This document shows positions 11,101 to 23,589 of a stretch of DNA of 64,000 bases, piece after piece. The stretch spans positions 15,675,923-15,739,922 of the forward strand of contig CM034099.1 in NCBI GenBank assembly GCA_019914945.1, written 5' to 3'. The position numbers and the translations under genes were made by a program. Below the pieces are notes generated by a model. The model was not told the DNA's origin. It ran no database searches and saw only the letters and a program-made list of their open reading frames with translations. Positions within the stretch are counted from its first letter, which is position 1, and each line of letters begins with the position of its first letter. Origin of the DNA: Typha latifolia (taxonomy: Eukaryota; Streptophyta; Magnoliopsida; Poales; Typhaceae).

Positions 11101-13692
11101 TTTACACACGATTTAAGGAAAGTACAGTATAAGGGGGAACGAAAGCTAGTCGCAGCTGCAAACTTATGACTGGTCAGTAGTCACATATATATATAATACT
11201 CTTATAGACGTCAGTGATATATTTTTAGATTGAGAGAGAGATGATCGAGTGGAAAAGAATTAGCAACCAGTGTACTTTCTAAAGATCCAGTATGATGAAA
11301 AAGTACAAGTAAAATCAAAAGGAAAGTTACATGGGTACTTAGCTTTTGATATATATATATATATACGTAGTACACTTTAAATAGATGGACTCATATGTGT
11401 GTTGTGTATAGCTTAGGGAGGAGATAGAACAATAGGGGATTGGTAGAGTGGTTGGGGGGAATGATAATTTGTTAGATTAGGTTTGGTGGCATGGGTGTGC
11501 ATCACCTATAAATTTAAGCATGTCTCTTTTACGTAAAATACTTGAGGCGTAGCCTTGTAAACCTAAACCACATACGTAGGAAAAGGCTTTGACGAACTAT
11601 GTCCTTCTTCAACATTTTTCCACAGAATAGGAAAGAATATCTGGTGAGTTTATTACCATTTGATTCGAAGCAATTAACAAGCTTAAGTTCTATCACTTTA
11701 ATTTTGTATAGTTGTGTTACCGTAATAATTTGTAGCTGGCAATATGTAAATTAAACGCATACTTTCTATATATCTCATTTTAGATAAAGGAATGCTAGAG
11801 ATATAGCATGTCATAATAAGAGTAGGTGGAAAGTTATATAAAAGTTGGGAAAAAATATTAGAATTTCAAATATTTTTTGTTGGAGATGTTCAAACTTCAA
11901 AGAGAGTTCAAGCGTGTTCATACGAATCCTTTTGAATGGTGCCTTTGTATAAAAAGGTGAGATGGTAAATGAATTTTCTATAGAGCAGCCAGTATGTGGA
12001 ATGCTAGCTTTGAATGTCCAATGAATTTTGAAAGTTTTGGAGTCGATTTTGAAAAGATTTGAGAATGACTTAAGGGGGAGGGTTTTTTTTTTCAATTTAA
12101 CTACATTTAATTTTTCGATTAGTAATAATTGACTATGTGTACTGTATATATATAAATTATATGCACTCTTTTATAATAAAAAAAATATTTATCTACTATG
12201 AAAAATATATGCACTCAGTTTTATATACTTAATTAAAAAGTTAAATATAATTAAACTATAGAACCCTGAATTTAAGAGCATTTTAATTTGTTAGAACGAA
12301 TATGTCCACAGGAACAAATATTATTTCATTCATGTGCCTTTTGGAAATCTCTTCCACATTAAAAGTCTTAAAATTGTGAAAGAAGAGAAGCAATCATTAT
12401 TGTCCAAGACCAATTTCATTGCTAGGGTAGAACGCATGAAAATCTTGGAGGTTCTATAGTTGTTTTAGTGCAAAATTATATAGTGACAAATTTATGGACA
12501 TAAAATGTTTAGAAAAGTCATATACAATATAGGATAAGGCATATGTCTTATGGAGGATTATACATGCGAAGAGAATTAAAGAAATAATTAATTTAAGTTA
12601 AAACAATCTTATTCCAACATCACTGCATAACTTAGTGTGCACTTGAGTTTATACATCGTGCACACTAAGAATAAATTGTGCATAAATCACTTATGGAATT
12701 TAAGTTTGGTGCGAACCGAACTAGCTTAGTGTATATCGATTGCATAGAACTAATAAAAGAAAATTCACAAATGGTTTTTGATTGAGAATATTCTTTTATA
12801 GTTTGTTTAATTTGAATTATTAATTTTCTCACTTATAAAAGACTCAGAGGCTAGAGGAAAACTTACGAGAATTCAAGGGAGACGAAGTTTACATTTAGAA
12901 AACTCTAAGTTCTTACATCTATTATAAGAGGAACTACTATTATATGTTTGTGTATTGAGTCTTCAACAATTGATCATCAAGAGCACCAAATGAGCTAGAA
13001 CGAAAAAATGATATCTACATCAATCGACACGAGAAGTTTGAGGAGCAACATGTAGTGATATACAAAGCATTAAGTTTTTTACTTTCTATAATTAATTTAC
13101 AATCTTAGTGACCTTTGAGATTGACGTTTTGTTTTAGTGATCTTAGCTATTTGAATCTAATAAAATATTTTACCACTTTTTGTCACGGGCTCTTTTTTAG
13201 TCTTGATCTTAATCGCTCCTAAAATTAAAAGTAAAAAACTTGACTAATACCAAAGAAAATTAAAAGTAGATGCCTAAATAATACCCAAAAATGTCATAAA
13301 TGCATATTAAAAAAACTATGCAGATTAGCATTGAAAAATCACGAACTGGATGGATATCATAAAATCCTAGGTCAAATATATTCTAACCACTTTTGAATAG
13401 TTAGAACAGCCTCACAAAGACTTTTATCTCATTTACTTAAGGGATAAGATCAATTTTAAAATAGGTATTCTTCTTTGTTATTACTAAAATAAGGTTTTAT
13501 TCTAAGAATAATATTCTTGTGTTCATTTGTATCCTGAAATAAGAGTGTAATAATTATATTTAATGTGATATAAAATGAAGGAACATATGGAAAAAAATAT
13601 GTTTTATTTTTTCTAAAATTATCATAAATTCTTTTTGATTTGATATAAAATAGGTTTATAGGATAGATATCTAAGAGTAATTAGTAATTGAG
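11101..13692. other. Intergenic AT-rich stretch
   Basis: No gene is supported. A TA run lies at about 11349-11364. Weak TTCAAA/TTCGAA-like units occur at 11888-11940. The minus-strand frame at 11811-12095 has low-complexity composition and no family likeness. Confidence 0.5.
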
Positions 13693-14414
13693 TGATGTGA
13701 TTCGGGTTTAATCGGATCAATTTACGAGGATATTGGATTCGATTGATTGAGTATATTTATCTTTTAATTATTTCATAATGTAAGCTTTTTAGACAAGTCT
13801 AGTTTAGTCATGTGAGCCATTAAGACAAGTCGAAATAAGTCATGACACCCCTTAAGACAAGTCTAGTTAAGTCAAGTAAGTCTTTAAAACAAGTCTAATT
13901 AAGTCATGTAAGTCTTTAAGACAAATCATAATTCGAGTCGTGTTAGCCTTTAGAGCTAGTTCTAGTGGGACTCATTGTAACCTACTTCTATATATAAATG
14001 AGTTGGGCTCCTTGTTAAGCATCCAAGCATTGAAAATTAATTGAGTTTAGTTATTTTTTATTACCATATTTACCGTTTTATTGTAGTCTTTAGATCGTCT
14101 TTACCTTTCTAAGAGTAAATTATATTCGTAAAACCATCAAAACTTCTAAATCCTAGCCATCACCTTCCTCCAGCAGCCACCCTACCTTACAGTCGTCCAC
14201 CACCACCCTTGGCCGTCTGCCACCCTCCGACGACCGCCGCAACGTCAGATATTTACCGTTTTGACCTATATCCACTGCTTTATTTTTAGCTTTTCATTTC
14301 GACCTCCAATTTAAGTAAAATTAGAGCTATTAGAATCCTAACTCACGAGGCTACCACCATCTAAATTTTCACAATTTTCTTACGTTCGGATCAGTTCAAA
14401 TTTAGTTCATAACA
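13693..14414. mobile_element. Solo LTR with 5-bp target-site duplication
   Basis: The 722-base segment starts TGATGTGATTC, ends GTTCATAACA, and is flanked on both sides by TTGAG (13688-13692 and 14415-14419). Inside are three to four imperfect repeats of about 38 bases around TTAAGACAAGTCTAGTTAAG (13780-13930), then a TATA-like CTATATATAAATG at about 13990. No primer-binding site or internal region follows, so this is the product of LTR-LTR recombination. Copia or gypsy class cannot be decided from the LTR alone. Confidence 0.85.
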
Positions 14415-14419
14415 TTGAG

Positions 14420-16863
14420 TTAGTATATAATAAAAGATGTGATTAATATTTGTATCCTAAATTGCAGATATTACGGTGTTCTAAAAATTTATAATCTATT
14501 ATACGAAAAAAGTTTTTCCTAAATCAACGAAGGCTTATATTTTCTTCGACACTTATAATGATACTCAATCATAAAATCTAGATTCTTTTATTACAAAATT
14601 TTCAGGTGTTATGAATTATAATAAACTTTATAGATTGACCTCACAATCATGATATATGTACTCTCTAGCACCAATTTTTCAACATAGCAAGTCACATTCA
14701 GTTGTCCTTAGTAATGATGTGATTTAGATTCCGTTCTGGCTCATCTGATGTATGAAGTTCCTGTTGCTTGAGTTTTGGACGTTTGTTGGCTTGTGAGTTG
14801 TGACTCTTCTAACAATCAAAAGTTTGAAATGACCATCAAACTTATTCCTGTTCCTAATCTACTGCTCCCTAAATTTTGGACTCCTTGGGGCTACTCAAAT
14901 TCAAATTCTTCACTTATATATATATATATATATATATAAAGCACCAAGCTAAATGATTCAATTTTTTTTTTCTCCAACCAGCAGAAATTATTAATAATAA
15001 CAATAGATGTAGTTCAGTACTTACGAAATGTGATAATTTTATTTTATTTTATTTTAAATTGAGAAAAAGAAAAGGAAATTATTTTCGACTATTATAATTT
15101 CTCATAATACTACTACAAGAGCACTATTATTTTGATTGGATGATTAACTAATTTAATGGACTCTTTATGTATCGTTTATTTATCAACCAGATAAAAAATT
15201 AATCAACGCAACCTGCATCAAATATTTATCAATCAGTTCATATATTCAAACTCATCCTAATTCAATTCAAATGATTCAGACATTTAACCGACCCCAAAGT
15301 GTCTCTTCTACCATTAGTTAATTTTTTATGTCGGTCTCACTCAATGAAAAATTTTAAATGGCCATCAAATCTGACTATGATTATCATCATCTATTATCAC
15401 TCCATGTATTTTAGACACCCCTAGGGTTAGCATAAGCAATTTTCACCGATACGAAGAACTAAAGTTTGCAAATTTTCTAATTCACTCTTTTCCTTTGCTT
15501 CAAAAACTCTCTCTCTCTTTGTGATGTCTTTTTATGACCCGAGATTTATTTATTTATTTATTTATTTTTGGGAAGGTCCATAGGCGACAAATTATTTATT
15601 TCAAATCAGAAGATTACAGTTAGCTAATTGCTACTTGCTAAGTCTTTTACACAAAAATATATGTAAGAAATAATTTAAACAAGCTCTACAACTCAAAAAA
15701 ATATCAAAAGTTCAATAGTAAACATATTATGTCAAATCCAAAGGGTCGAGATGGAGCCGTTGAAAGCTCCTATTCCAGTGGGATAGCATGATCTTAATTG
15801 TTTTTATTTCTTCTCTCTTTTACGACCAAGAGTTGTAAGACCAATCAATTGAATGAAAACCCTGTGATGGTACAAATAGACTGCATCTCATTTTGAATGT
15901 CCAATGGGTCAAAAGGATGATGCATCTTATCCAACCTTAAAGTCCATTTGATACATAGACCTCAATTAATCACATCATACCATTTTTCTCTTAATTGCAT
16001 GGTCAAATTTGATTTTTTTTTTTCTTTTTATTGAAACAAGTTTGGCAACAGTGAAGATCACCCAAATCACATATAGGTCCCACCAAAATTTTCTGCTACA
16101 GGAAATCCTCTCCTCCTTTTAACCTGATAAGATGTTTGTGAAATAATTAAATCAAGATGATCTCCACCCATTTCCCTCTTAATTATTCTTTAGCATCAAC
16201 CACTTAAAGGACGACCCTAGAGAGTGATTAAAAGTGGGCTTTAATAATTGAGTTGATAATCTCCCTTTAGAATAAGTTGAAACCATATCAAACAATCCAG
16301 GCAGTGTGACAGGGAAATATAAAATATATGCCCTTGTGTTCCAAGTGGCATTACCTACTCCATATGTTATTAACTTGAGATTGGATGGATTTCACTTAAA
16401 GTCATGTGAAGTGATTGATTCTATATGCATATTTTATTGCGCCGTGACAAGGAAACTAAACCTAGAAAACCATAGTCTTAGGCACTAGAATGTCTAAAGT
16501 TTCACTAAAACATAATTAATTCCATGATGTGAAATAAATAACACCATAAGCTAAGAGACAAGAAAAGATGCAGCTTTGGGCTACGATTGAGACGTTTACG
16601 ACGCCCTACAAGTATTGACAGAGGATTGGCATGGAAAGAGAGGACTGGGAAGGGAGATTAGGTGTATGACTAGATGCCATATTAGACATGACTTTAGGAA
16701 GATGATTAGTTAATTCTTGGGGTTAATTTGAATATAGTAACAAAAGCCTTCCTTTGAGCAATCAAATCTTTGAATCTTCAGCCCTATTTGTGATGATAGA
16801 TTCAAAAGAATGAGCTATGTTGGTTCTAGAGAACCACGAAGCATCTTGACTCTGCTTCTATTG
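14420..16863. other. Intergenic AT-rich stretch
   Basis: No gene is recognised. It contains a (TA)n run at about 14915-14937 and (ATTT)n at about 15546-15567. The short open frame at 16306-16488 has no recognisable features. Confidence 0.5.
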
Positions 16864-16871
16864 CTTCTATG

Positions 16872-17394
16872 TAGGGGTGAAAACATGTCAAATTAACTCC
16901 GATCTAACTTGCTATTCAATCCGACTCAGATCGGATTCGGATAAAAAAATTTAAATACGGATTTAGATACGGGTCGGATATATTTTTCGGATTCAAATAC
17001 CGATATCGGATATCCGTTTACCTGCATATTTTTTTAAATAATTTACAATTTTTAGTTTGCTTATTTAAATAGTAAATATTAATATTGTTACTAATAATAC
17101 GTTATATATTTTAATTTCTCTAATTTTACATATTTGACATACAAAAAATTTATTTGTTGTAAAACTCAATATTTTTGTGTTAATTATATCTAAATAAAAT
17201 ATTATAATTCTTTTAAATTTAATCAATATTTGTTTAAGATCTGATCCTCTATCCGAAAATTATCCGTATCCGTTTAGTTAGGATATGGTTTTAAATTTTG
17301 CTATCCGTCCAATATTCATATCCGAATCTATATCCAAACTAAAAATATGGATCCGAATATAGGTTGAGCACTATCTGATTCGTTTTCACCCCTA
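16872..17394. mobile_element. hAT-type MITE with 13-bp terminal inverted repeats
   Basis: Ends are TAGGGGTGAAAAC (16872-16884) and its exact inverse GTTTTCACCCCTA (17382-17394). Flanks are CTTCTATG (16864-16871) and CTTCTATA (17395-17402), an 8-bp target-site duplication with one mismatch. Both ends and 8-bp TSDs fit the hAT superfamily. The 523-base interior is noncoding, with inverted subterminal blocks around ATCCGA/TCGGAT. Confidence 0.9.
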
Positions 17395-17739
17395 CTTCTA
17401 TATCTTCTTACTTATTTATTTACTTATTTATTCCCTCTTGGTACATAGGAACTACTTGAAGGGCAATTACATTTTTTCTCTTGGTACATTGGTGCATAGG
17501 CCCAATCCCGGCCCAAGGCCCATACCACAATGGAGCCATTTGGGAAGATTAGAGTCTTCTTGACTCTTGACACTCACAAATGGTCGCTAGTTTGTGGGTA
17601 ATTTTGGTTAAAGGAAAACAAAATGATAGTTTTGAAACTATACTTATATCCACAAAGAGCTGCGTTTTGGTGTTTAGATGTTTTATACTTTATTTTATCT
17701 ATTTATTTTGCATCTATACTCTTCGAAAATATCTTATTT

Positions 17740-18045
17740 TAAATTTGATATTTGCATATGTATCCCTCAACTTTTAGTGTGGATACCCTTGAGATATTTT
17801 ATTTTATATATGAATACCTCGTCAAATCTAGCTAACATTTAAATCTATCAAATTAACTATAAATAGACAACAATACTCTTAATCTTGTTTATATACATTC
17901 ATTTTAGTTATATATATATATATATTGTTTATTAAATTTTTAATATTTTAATTTATAATTGGTAAATAGTTAACCGAGTATCCACGCAAAAATAATAAAT
18001 TTAAAAAGTATAGATCACTCCACACTAAATTTATATTAATTTTTT
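17740..18045. mobile_element. Possible short inverted-repeat element
   Basis: TTTTAGTGTGGATAC near 17773 is mirrored by TCCACACTAAA near 18020, and GGATACCC/GAGTATCC blocks also pair, around an AT-rich core with a TA run at about 17910-17924. The ends and TSD are unclear. Confidence 0.35.
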
Positions 18046-18049
18046 GAAC

Positions 18050-19997
18050 CATTTGCTCATCTTTGTGTACCTTTAGGTTGAATATTTTTGTCCAACGATT
18101 TATAAGCCATCCCCGCTGTAATTTTTTTTAAAAGAAAATATAATTTTATAGATAAATCATCTTGGTTACAAAAAGTTCTATTAGAATCGAAGACAAAAAG
18201 CTTAACAAGTTCAACAAGGAAATCGCTATCCCAAGTACAATTGAGATATAGTAATCTACCACTTTTAGCCAACCAATCAGTAGGTTAATTGGCTTCACAC
18301 TATACATGACTAATTTTATAATTTTAGTAATTATGAGTTAATTTAATAATATCATCAATAAAATTTTCTACCGTCCAAGATGCTTAGGAATGTTGTTAAT
18401 CGTATTGACAAGGAAAGAAAAGCATACTCAGTCCAAAGATTAGGGATACTTTTATCCTTTAAAAAGAGCAAAGTCTCACGAGTTCTCATGGCCTCGGCAT
18501 ATAGTGCCAAATTGAAATATCTACATCTTACACTTGCAATTATAGGCTCACAGCTAGCCTGCCGAACTACGAAGCTAGCTCCACTTGTGCTCACAAAAGA
18601 GCCATCCGTGTTTACTTTAAACTACCGAGGTGGTGGTGGTTCCCAATGGATTAGAGCAATACGGGAATTTGGTTTCATAAAACTAACTAAGTAATTCTCA
18701 ATATACTCAAAGGTCGGTTAAGCTTAAGGATCGAGCCAAACCTTTACTATGTCCTTTCTTTGATTATTATAGCAGGTGTTGTTTCAGTATTTTCAGATTT
18801 GCCAAAAATTGATGATAATAAGAGTACACAACCAACTTTTTTTTTATCCTAACATTTTTTGCATTCCTTAAGTTAAATGCCATCCTCCAAGAATCCCAAA
18901 AAGAGATACGCCAATCTTCAAAATATTCCACAAGGTAAAAACCCTTAGACTGCTATAGTGCCCCTTGATAAGTGGCCAACTTTTGTTAACATGGACACAT
19001 GAGCAAATATTAGTGTCTATGCCATTCTTGATAACATTAATTAGACCATCCTTCATTTCCTATATGGGAGATAAGAAGAGCCACTAGGCCTAAGAGATAT
19101 TTTTACTTTCCTCTTTGGAAACGAAGGTTGTGAAACCCTATATTTAGCCCTAACTAACTTGGCCCAAGGATCATCAAGTCCATTAAACACCTTAACAATA
19201 ATTTTTGCCATTAGCAAGAACCGAATAGAGATTTCGAATACCCAATTGCCCCAAGGCTTTTGGAAGGTTGGCATGATCCCAACTAATAAGGTGCAACCCT
19301 TTTTTTTCTAAGACTTTATCCCATAAAAATTTTTGAGCAAGTTTAGCAATACGATCAACCACTGTCATAGAAGTCCAAGTATAGAACAAGAGATGAAACG
19401 ACATAGAATTTAAGACCGAGTTGATTAAAACAACTTTAATCACCTAGGTCAAAGTGACTATTTTCCACTCACAAGTTTCATTCAATTTTAGAGAGAAAAT
19501 CCTTATGATCCCTAAACAGCAAGCGACTAGGGAAATTTTTTGACCCAAGATACTTAAATGAAAAAAAAAATCCAACATTCATGTGAAGGACTTTGGGAGT
19601 GTTTGAACGAACAACGATAGAAATTCTACCAAGAAAGAGAACTTTCAATTTTTGCTTGATTATACACATATTTGTGATATTTTTAAACTTCACAAAAATA
19701 TAACAAATTTTGCATAGAATTTTCACAAATTTTAATAATTAGAAGGTCATCTGCATACATAAGGTGACTAAGTTGCACTTCCTCGGAAATGCAAAGGGAT
19801 ACGATATCCCCTGACAAAATTATTTTTCTAAGAAAGCGAGTTAAAATTTCAAAAATTAAAGTAAATTGATAAGGGAAAAATGAATCTCCTTGAAGGATAC
19901 CCCTATCTCTTTTAAACCAGTTTGAACCATTGCCACCATTAAAGCAGCAAAAATCAATTTGAATGCTATTGTATAGTTGTTTATAGTATTTCTTCAA
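18050..19997 (-). pseudogene. LINE (L1-type) remnant: reverse transcriptase to RNase H
   Basis: Reading on the minus strand from 19997 down, broken frames give the C-terminal half of a LINE reverse transcriptase. 19997-19683 has GILQGDSFFPYQF and the catalytic MYADD motif. 19726-19478 and 19443-19192 are thumb/connection parts (MTVVDRIAKLAQKFLWDK, LGIRN). 19274-19053 has DPWAKLVRAKY. An RNase H-like domain (about 18640-18355) contains EPIIASVRCRYFN and the alanine/glutamate-rich helix ALYAEAM. Stops and frameshifts disable it. LINEs copy themselves through target-primed reverse transcription. No poly-A tail or TSD was located at the 18-kb side. Confidence 0.8.
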
Positions 19998-22090
19998 TTT
20001 GATATATGATGCATAGCTTGATATGTAATATGCTAATAGTTTTAATGTCTACTTTCACGATTAAGAAATTGGGAGTTGTCTGGACTTACAGATTGTCAAA
20101 GCTCTAAATTCTCTTTCTTTCTTTCCATAATTAGAATGCTATCAAGAAAGAACATAAAAGATTGCAAGCACTGACTATAGCATAGTGTTTGAGGCACTAA
20201 AACTTGTAGGTCTTATGATTCATCTCAAATACGTGGCTAGGAGTCCAATGAGAGGTGGGTGCTCGTGCACTGCCTTTTCTTATCTCACTAGTCTTTAATC
20301 TTTTCTTTTTTACACCATCTCCTCCTCGCCCACTTGAGCATGAGCTTGATTCTCCTTGTAGTTGCTCGTCGACACTGAGAGGGACGGGAGAGGTCATATA
20401 TCCTATATCCTAGGAGATTAGATGCACCATATTTTATCGATATAATAATGTTAAAAAATAAAGCATAAAAAAAAAATCTCAAATACATAAATTTTATCAT
20501 GAAAAAAACTCTAAACCTAGGGTAAAAACTAAAGATATTTTTCAAAATCAAATCAATCACTAAATAACTATAACAATTATAAGATGATAGACTTATCGGC
20601 AGCTCATTGATATCCATGACTATCCTTATAGGGTCGCTCAAATCCATGATATGCTGCTTTCCATGATCTTTTTTTAACCTCATTGATTATCAAGGTTGAT
20701 GCTCTTGTCTTAGTGGCCCTCGAGACAAAGTCTTTCAAAATTTATAATAGATGAGATATATAAAAAGCTATACAACGCCTTCTGTCATAGATTTTTCCAA
20801 AGCTATGATGTGATTTCCAAAAGTTGCTCCATGGATAATAAAAGGGAGTTCTATGATTAGATTAAAACTTTCTTATATACCTCTACAAAATAAAATCTCA
20901 ATAACCATAGAAGATTGCCCACGAAATCTGCACAAAAGAAAATTCTTAAGTGCTTTTAAACGCATTGTTCACCATTTGAACATGGTATTGTTCATTTGAG
21001 TTTGAATGTCTTAATGATGAGGTTATATTCTCAAATTGGTTAGAATCACTCTTCTAATATCTGACTATCTCAAACTTTTTTGAACCACTTTTAAAGTTAT
21101 TAGAACCGCTTTGAAAACATGCCTTTTTTTAATATCCTCGTACACCTCTATAAGAAGTGTTTATGTTCATACAAAAATTCTAGATATTTTTATATATTTA
21201 GAGTATTTTGAAACACATTATCAATTACATAAAACCTAATATTCTCAATTTTTTAGTAATTTGTCACAAAATAAACTTCACCTAAAATACAATGTTTAAA
21301 ACATTCATTACAACATCCTAAGAGAGCATGTAACAAGTGTTATGAGATTCAATTAATCCTATAAAGCTCAAAAATGCATATACCAAGTGAAAAAAAACAA
21401 GTGTGGCAAATAAATAAATATGCATGTGTGGTAAATAATTTCATATGTATCATGTAAAAAAATGTATAATCAACGTAACTATATGTATGTCAAATCGGTA
21501 ATTAAGCGCATGCATATCAATAATAATAAATTAAGTACACGGCGTATACTATATCAAACGATACCATAGTATAAGTTCCTCATTATTAGTCATTAGTATC
21601 ACACCAAGTGGTTTGCAAAGTTTTGTCTTTTCTTTACAATTTGCGCAAGCCATGTGCTCATAAGATTGGATAGCTCTTAGTTAATATTTACTCCTAGACT
21701 AGTTGCCCGAGCCACTTTTAAATTTTGAATATTTCTTTAGTTATTTTCATAAAAATTCTATCAATGCAATATTATTATTTCTCATTTGACTCCAAGAAAG
21801 CGTACATATGAGTTTTCAAGATAAATAACTATATTTATTTGAAAAGGAAGGTCTAATAGAGGATTGTATTTCTGTGGAAAAATTTCATCTCCTAGTGGCT
21901 CTTTCTTTAGAGTAAAAGTCTTATTTTGATATCAATTAAATTTTGACTAAATTACACTTTGCCTTTTATATTTTGACCCAGTATCATTTTATCTCCTTGT
22001 ACTATAAAAACATACAAATAACTTCCTAGACTTTTTAAAAATAACCCCGTAAACACCGTTAACAAATATCCTAAAATTACTTTTTTATTC
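19998..22090. other. Intergenic, possible trace of a hAT transposase start
   Basis: No intact gene. On the minus strand, 20397-20197 encodes a short serine-rich peptide with VKKKRLKTSEI, reminiscent of the basic region before the BED finger of hAT transposases, but the finger itself is absent. Weak TTTGAAC/TTCAAA units are present at 20955-21010. The rest is AT-rich. Confidence 0.35.
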
Positions 22091-22094
22091 TTCT

Positions 22095-23580
22095 ATAATT
22101 ACAGCTTGTCGACGTCGTGTACAAACACCTTTGCTATGGTTTTCACTAAAAATGGGTGTGCCTAGGGCTGAGAAGTAAGCATACTTGCTCAGCCTGTCTA
22201 CCACCACAAATATGATAGAATATCCCAATACTACTAGTAGCCGCTATAAAATCTATGGAGATATCCTCCTAAACCTACTCCAAAATTCGTAAGGACTATA
22301 TGGCCTAAGGGAGTTAATCTTTGCCCGCTGGCACACCTCGCATGTCTTAACGCACTCTATCACCACCCTCTGAATTTTTGCCCACGTACAACTTTGTGAA
22401 AGCCGTTTGTAGGTCCTTAGTGTACCCTCATGCATGGCCTATAGAGTGGAATGGAACTAGTTCATTCGTAGGTGCTCGAGGAAGACCATGGGTAGACTCG
22501 ACTCCTCCCCTTGTCGTGGAGGGTGGACCAAACAATCATTGGTCAGGAGGGCGTGACAACAATGACTCACCATGGTCGGTGGTAGCTCATGCGGATGCTG
22601 GCTTCGATGAGGACCCTTCCGAACTGAACGAAGGCAGCTATAGGCCTAGCAGTCTGTCGCATCCCTAGCTTGGCTCACCTTCCTCCGACCCATGAGTGCT
22701 AGGGTGATGTTCTCTTGTGCTAGGTGGTCAGGGAAGGAGGGGGTTGCAGATGTCCACGTTGCTGTTGTAGGAGGTAGCAACTGTTCCAATAGCCGACATT
22801 AGTCTTGCAGCTAGTCGTCGAGCACCAATGCTCTTAAATCAGCCCGCAACCCTCTCATTTCTTTTTGAGATCTCTCTTGCAAGTCTAAAAATCTTTGGAG
22901 AAGAAGGGTGACGAGAGATTTCGGTGGCGGAGCTCCTCCCGTCGGCGATGTGCTTGACGCACTCAAGAAGGCCTTGGCTTTTGAGGGCAAAGTAGCGATG
23001 GTGGTGATCAAGGGCTCTCCGTTCGCCGGCACCTCGACAACAGCTTGACTGCTTGCCGTTGCTCGCATGGTGGTCATGGCCGAGGAGGGAGTGGCTCTAA
23101 TACCACTATTAAGCTCGGTGTGGGTTTCAGCTAAATGGGGTGAGCTCGGTCATTGCGATTGGAGTTGGGTTCGTGATTGGAATGGTTAGAACGATGGAGA
23201 TTGGTTGTGATCGAAGAGTGGTGGGGGCTACACCTAGCTCGGTGAGCTTGGTGTGGATTAAGGTGAGATAGAGTGAAGGTGAGTTGGGGATCGGGGAATA
23301 AGGAGAAAGTGAGAGGTAGCAAGGCTAACTAGGGGAGAGAGAGAGTGAGCTGCAACTAGTGGAGGCTTCGTAGGATACGCCGCAAGCTGTGAGGTGAGAC
23401 AGGGAAGAGAGAGAAATTATAATAAATCTCATTAATTTCCTTGGGTGCTTACCACACCTCATTTATAGTGGCTACCCTATTTTATATGACTTGCCCTCTA
23501 AGCAACCCTAAACTAGATTCAACTCAACTAGATCGACTCACCAAGTGAGTTCGTGACCTGACTAGACTAACCATGATTCA
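22095..23580 (-). mobile_element. Truncated Ty3/gypsy retrotransposon
   Basis: Minus-strand order is 5' LTR-like sequence (right, about 23110-23580, with a TATA-like ACTATAAATG at about 23465), a primer-binding site, a gag N-terminal frame (23077-22811, with FLDLQERSQKEMRG), an unassigned part, then integrase. In the integrase part, 22435-22253 gives the H2C2 zinc-binding region (HEGTLRTYKRL and CEVCQRAK), and the downstream stretch to about 22100 reads FVVVDRLSKYAYF, the start of the core. Protease, RT and RNase H are missing and stops occur in the integrase. No 3' LTR was found on the left. Confidence 0.8.
23093..23105 (-). other. Retrotransposon primer-binding site (initiator tRNA-Met type)
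   Basis: On the minus strand this reads TGGTATTAGAGCC, one base from the usual plant TGGTATCAGAGCC complementary to the initiator Met tRNA 3' end. It sits just upstream of the gag-like frame. Confidence 0.75.
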
Positions 23581-23589
23581 ACTAGACCA

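Noticed and set aside
18380..18694. Plus-strand 104-codon frame
   Set aside because: It is the reverse strand of the LINE RNase H-like domain.
20197..20397. Possible hAT transposase N terminus
   Set aside because: Only a short basic KKKRLKTSEI-like stretch is present and no BED-finger cysteines/histidines follow, so I noted it but did not call a gene.
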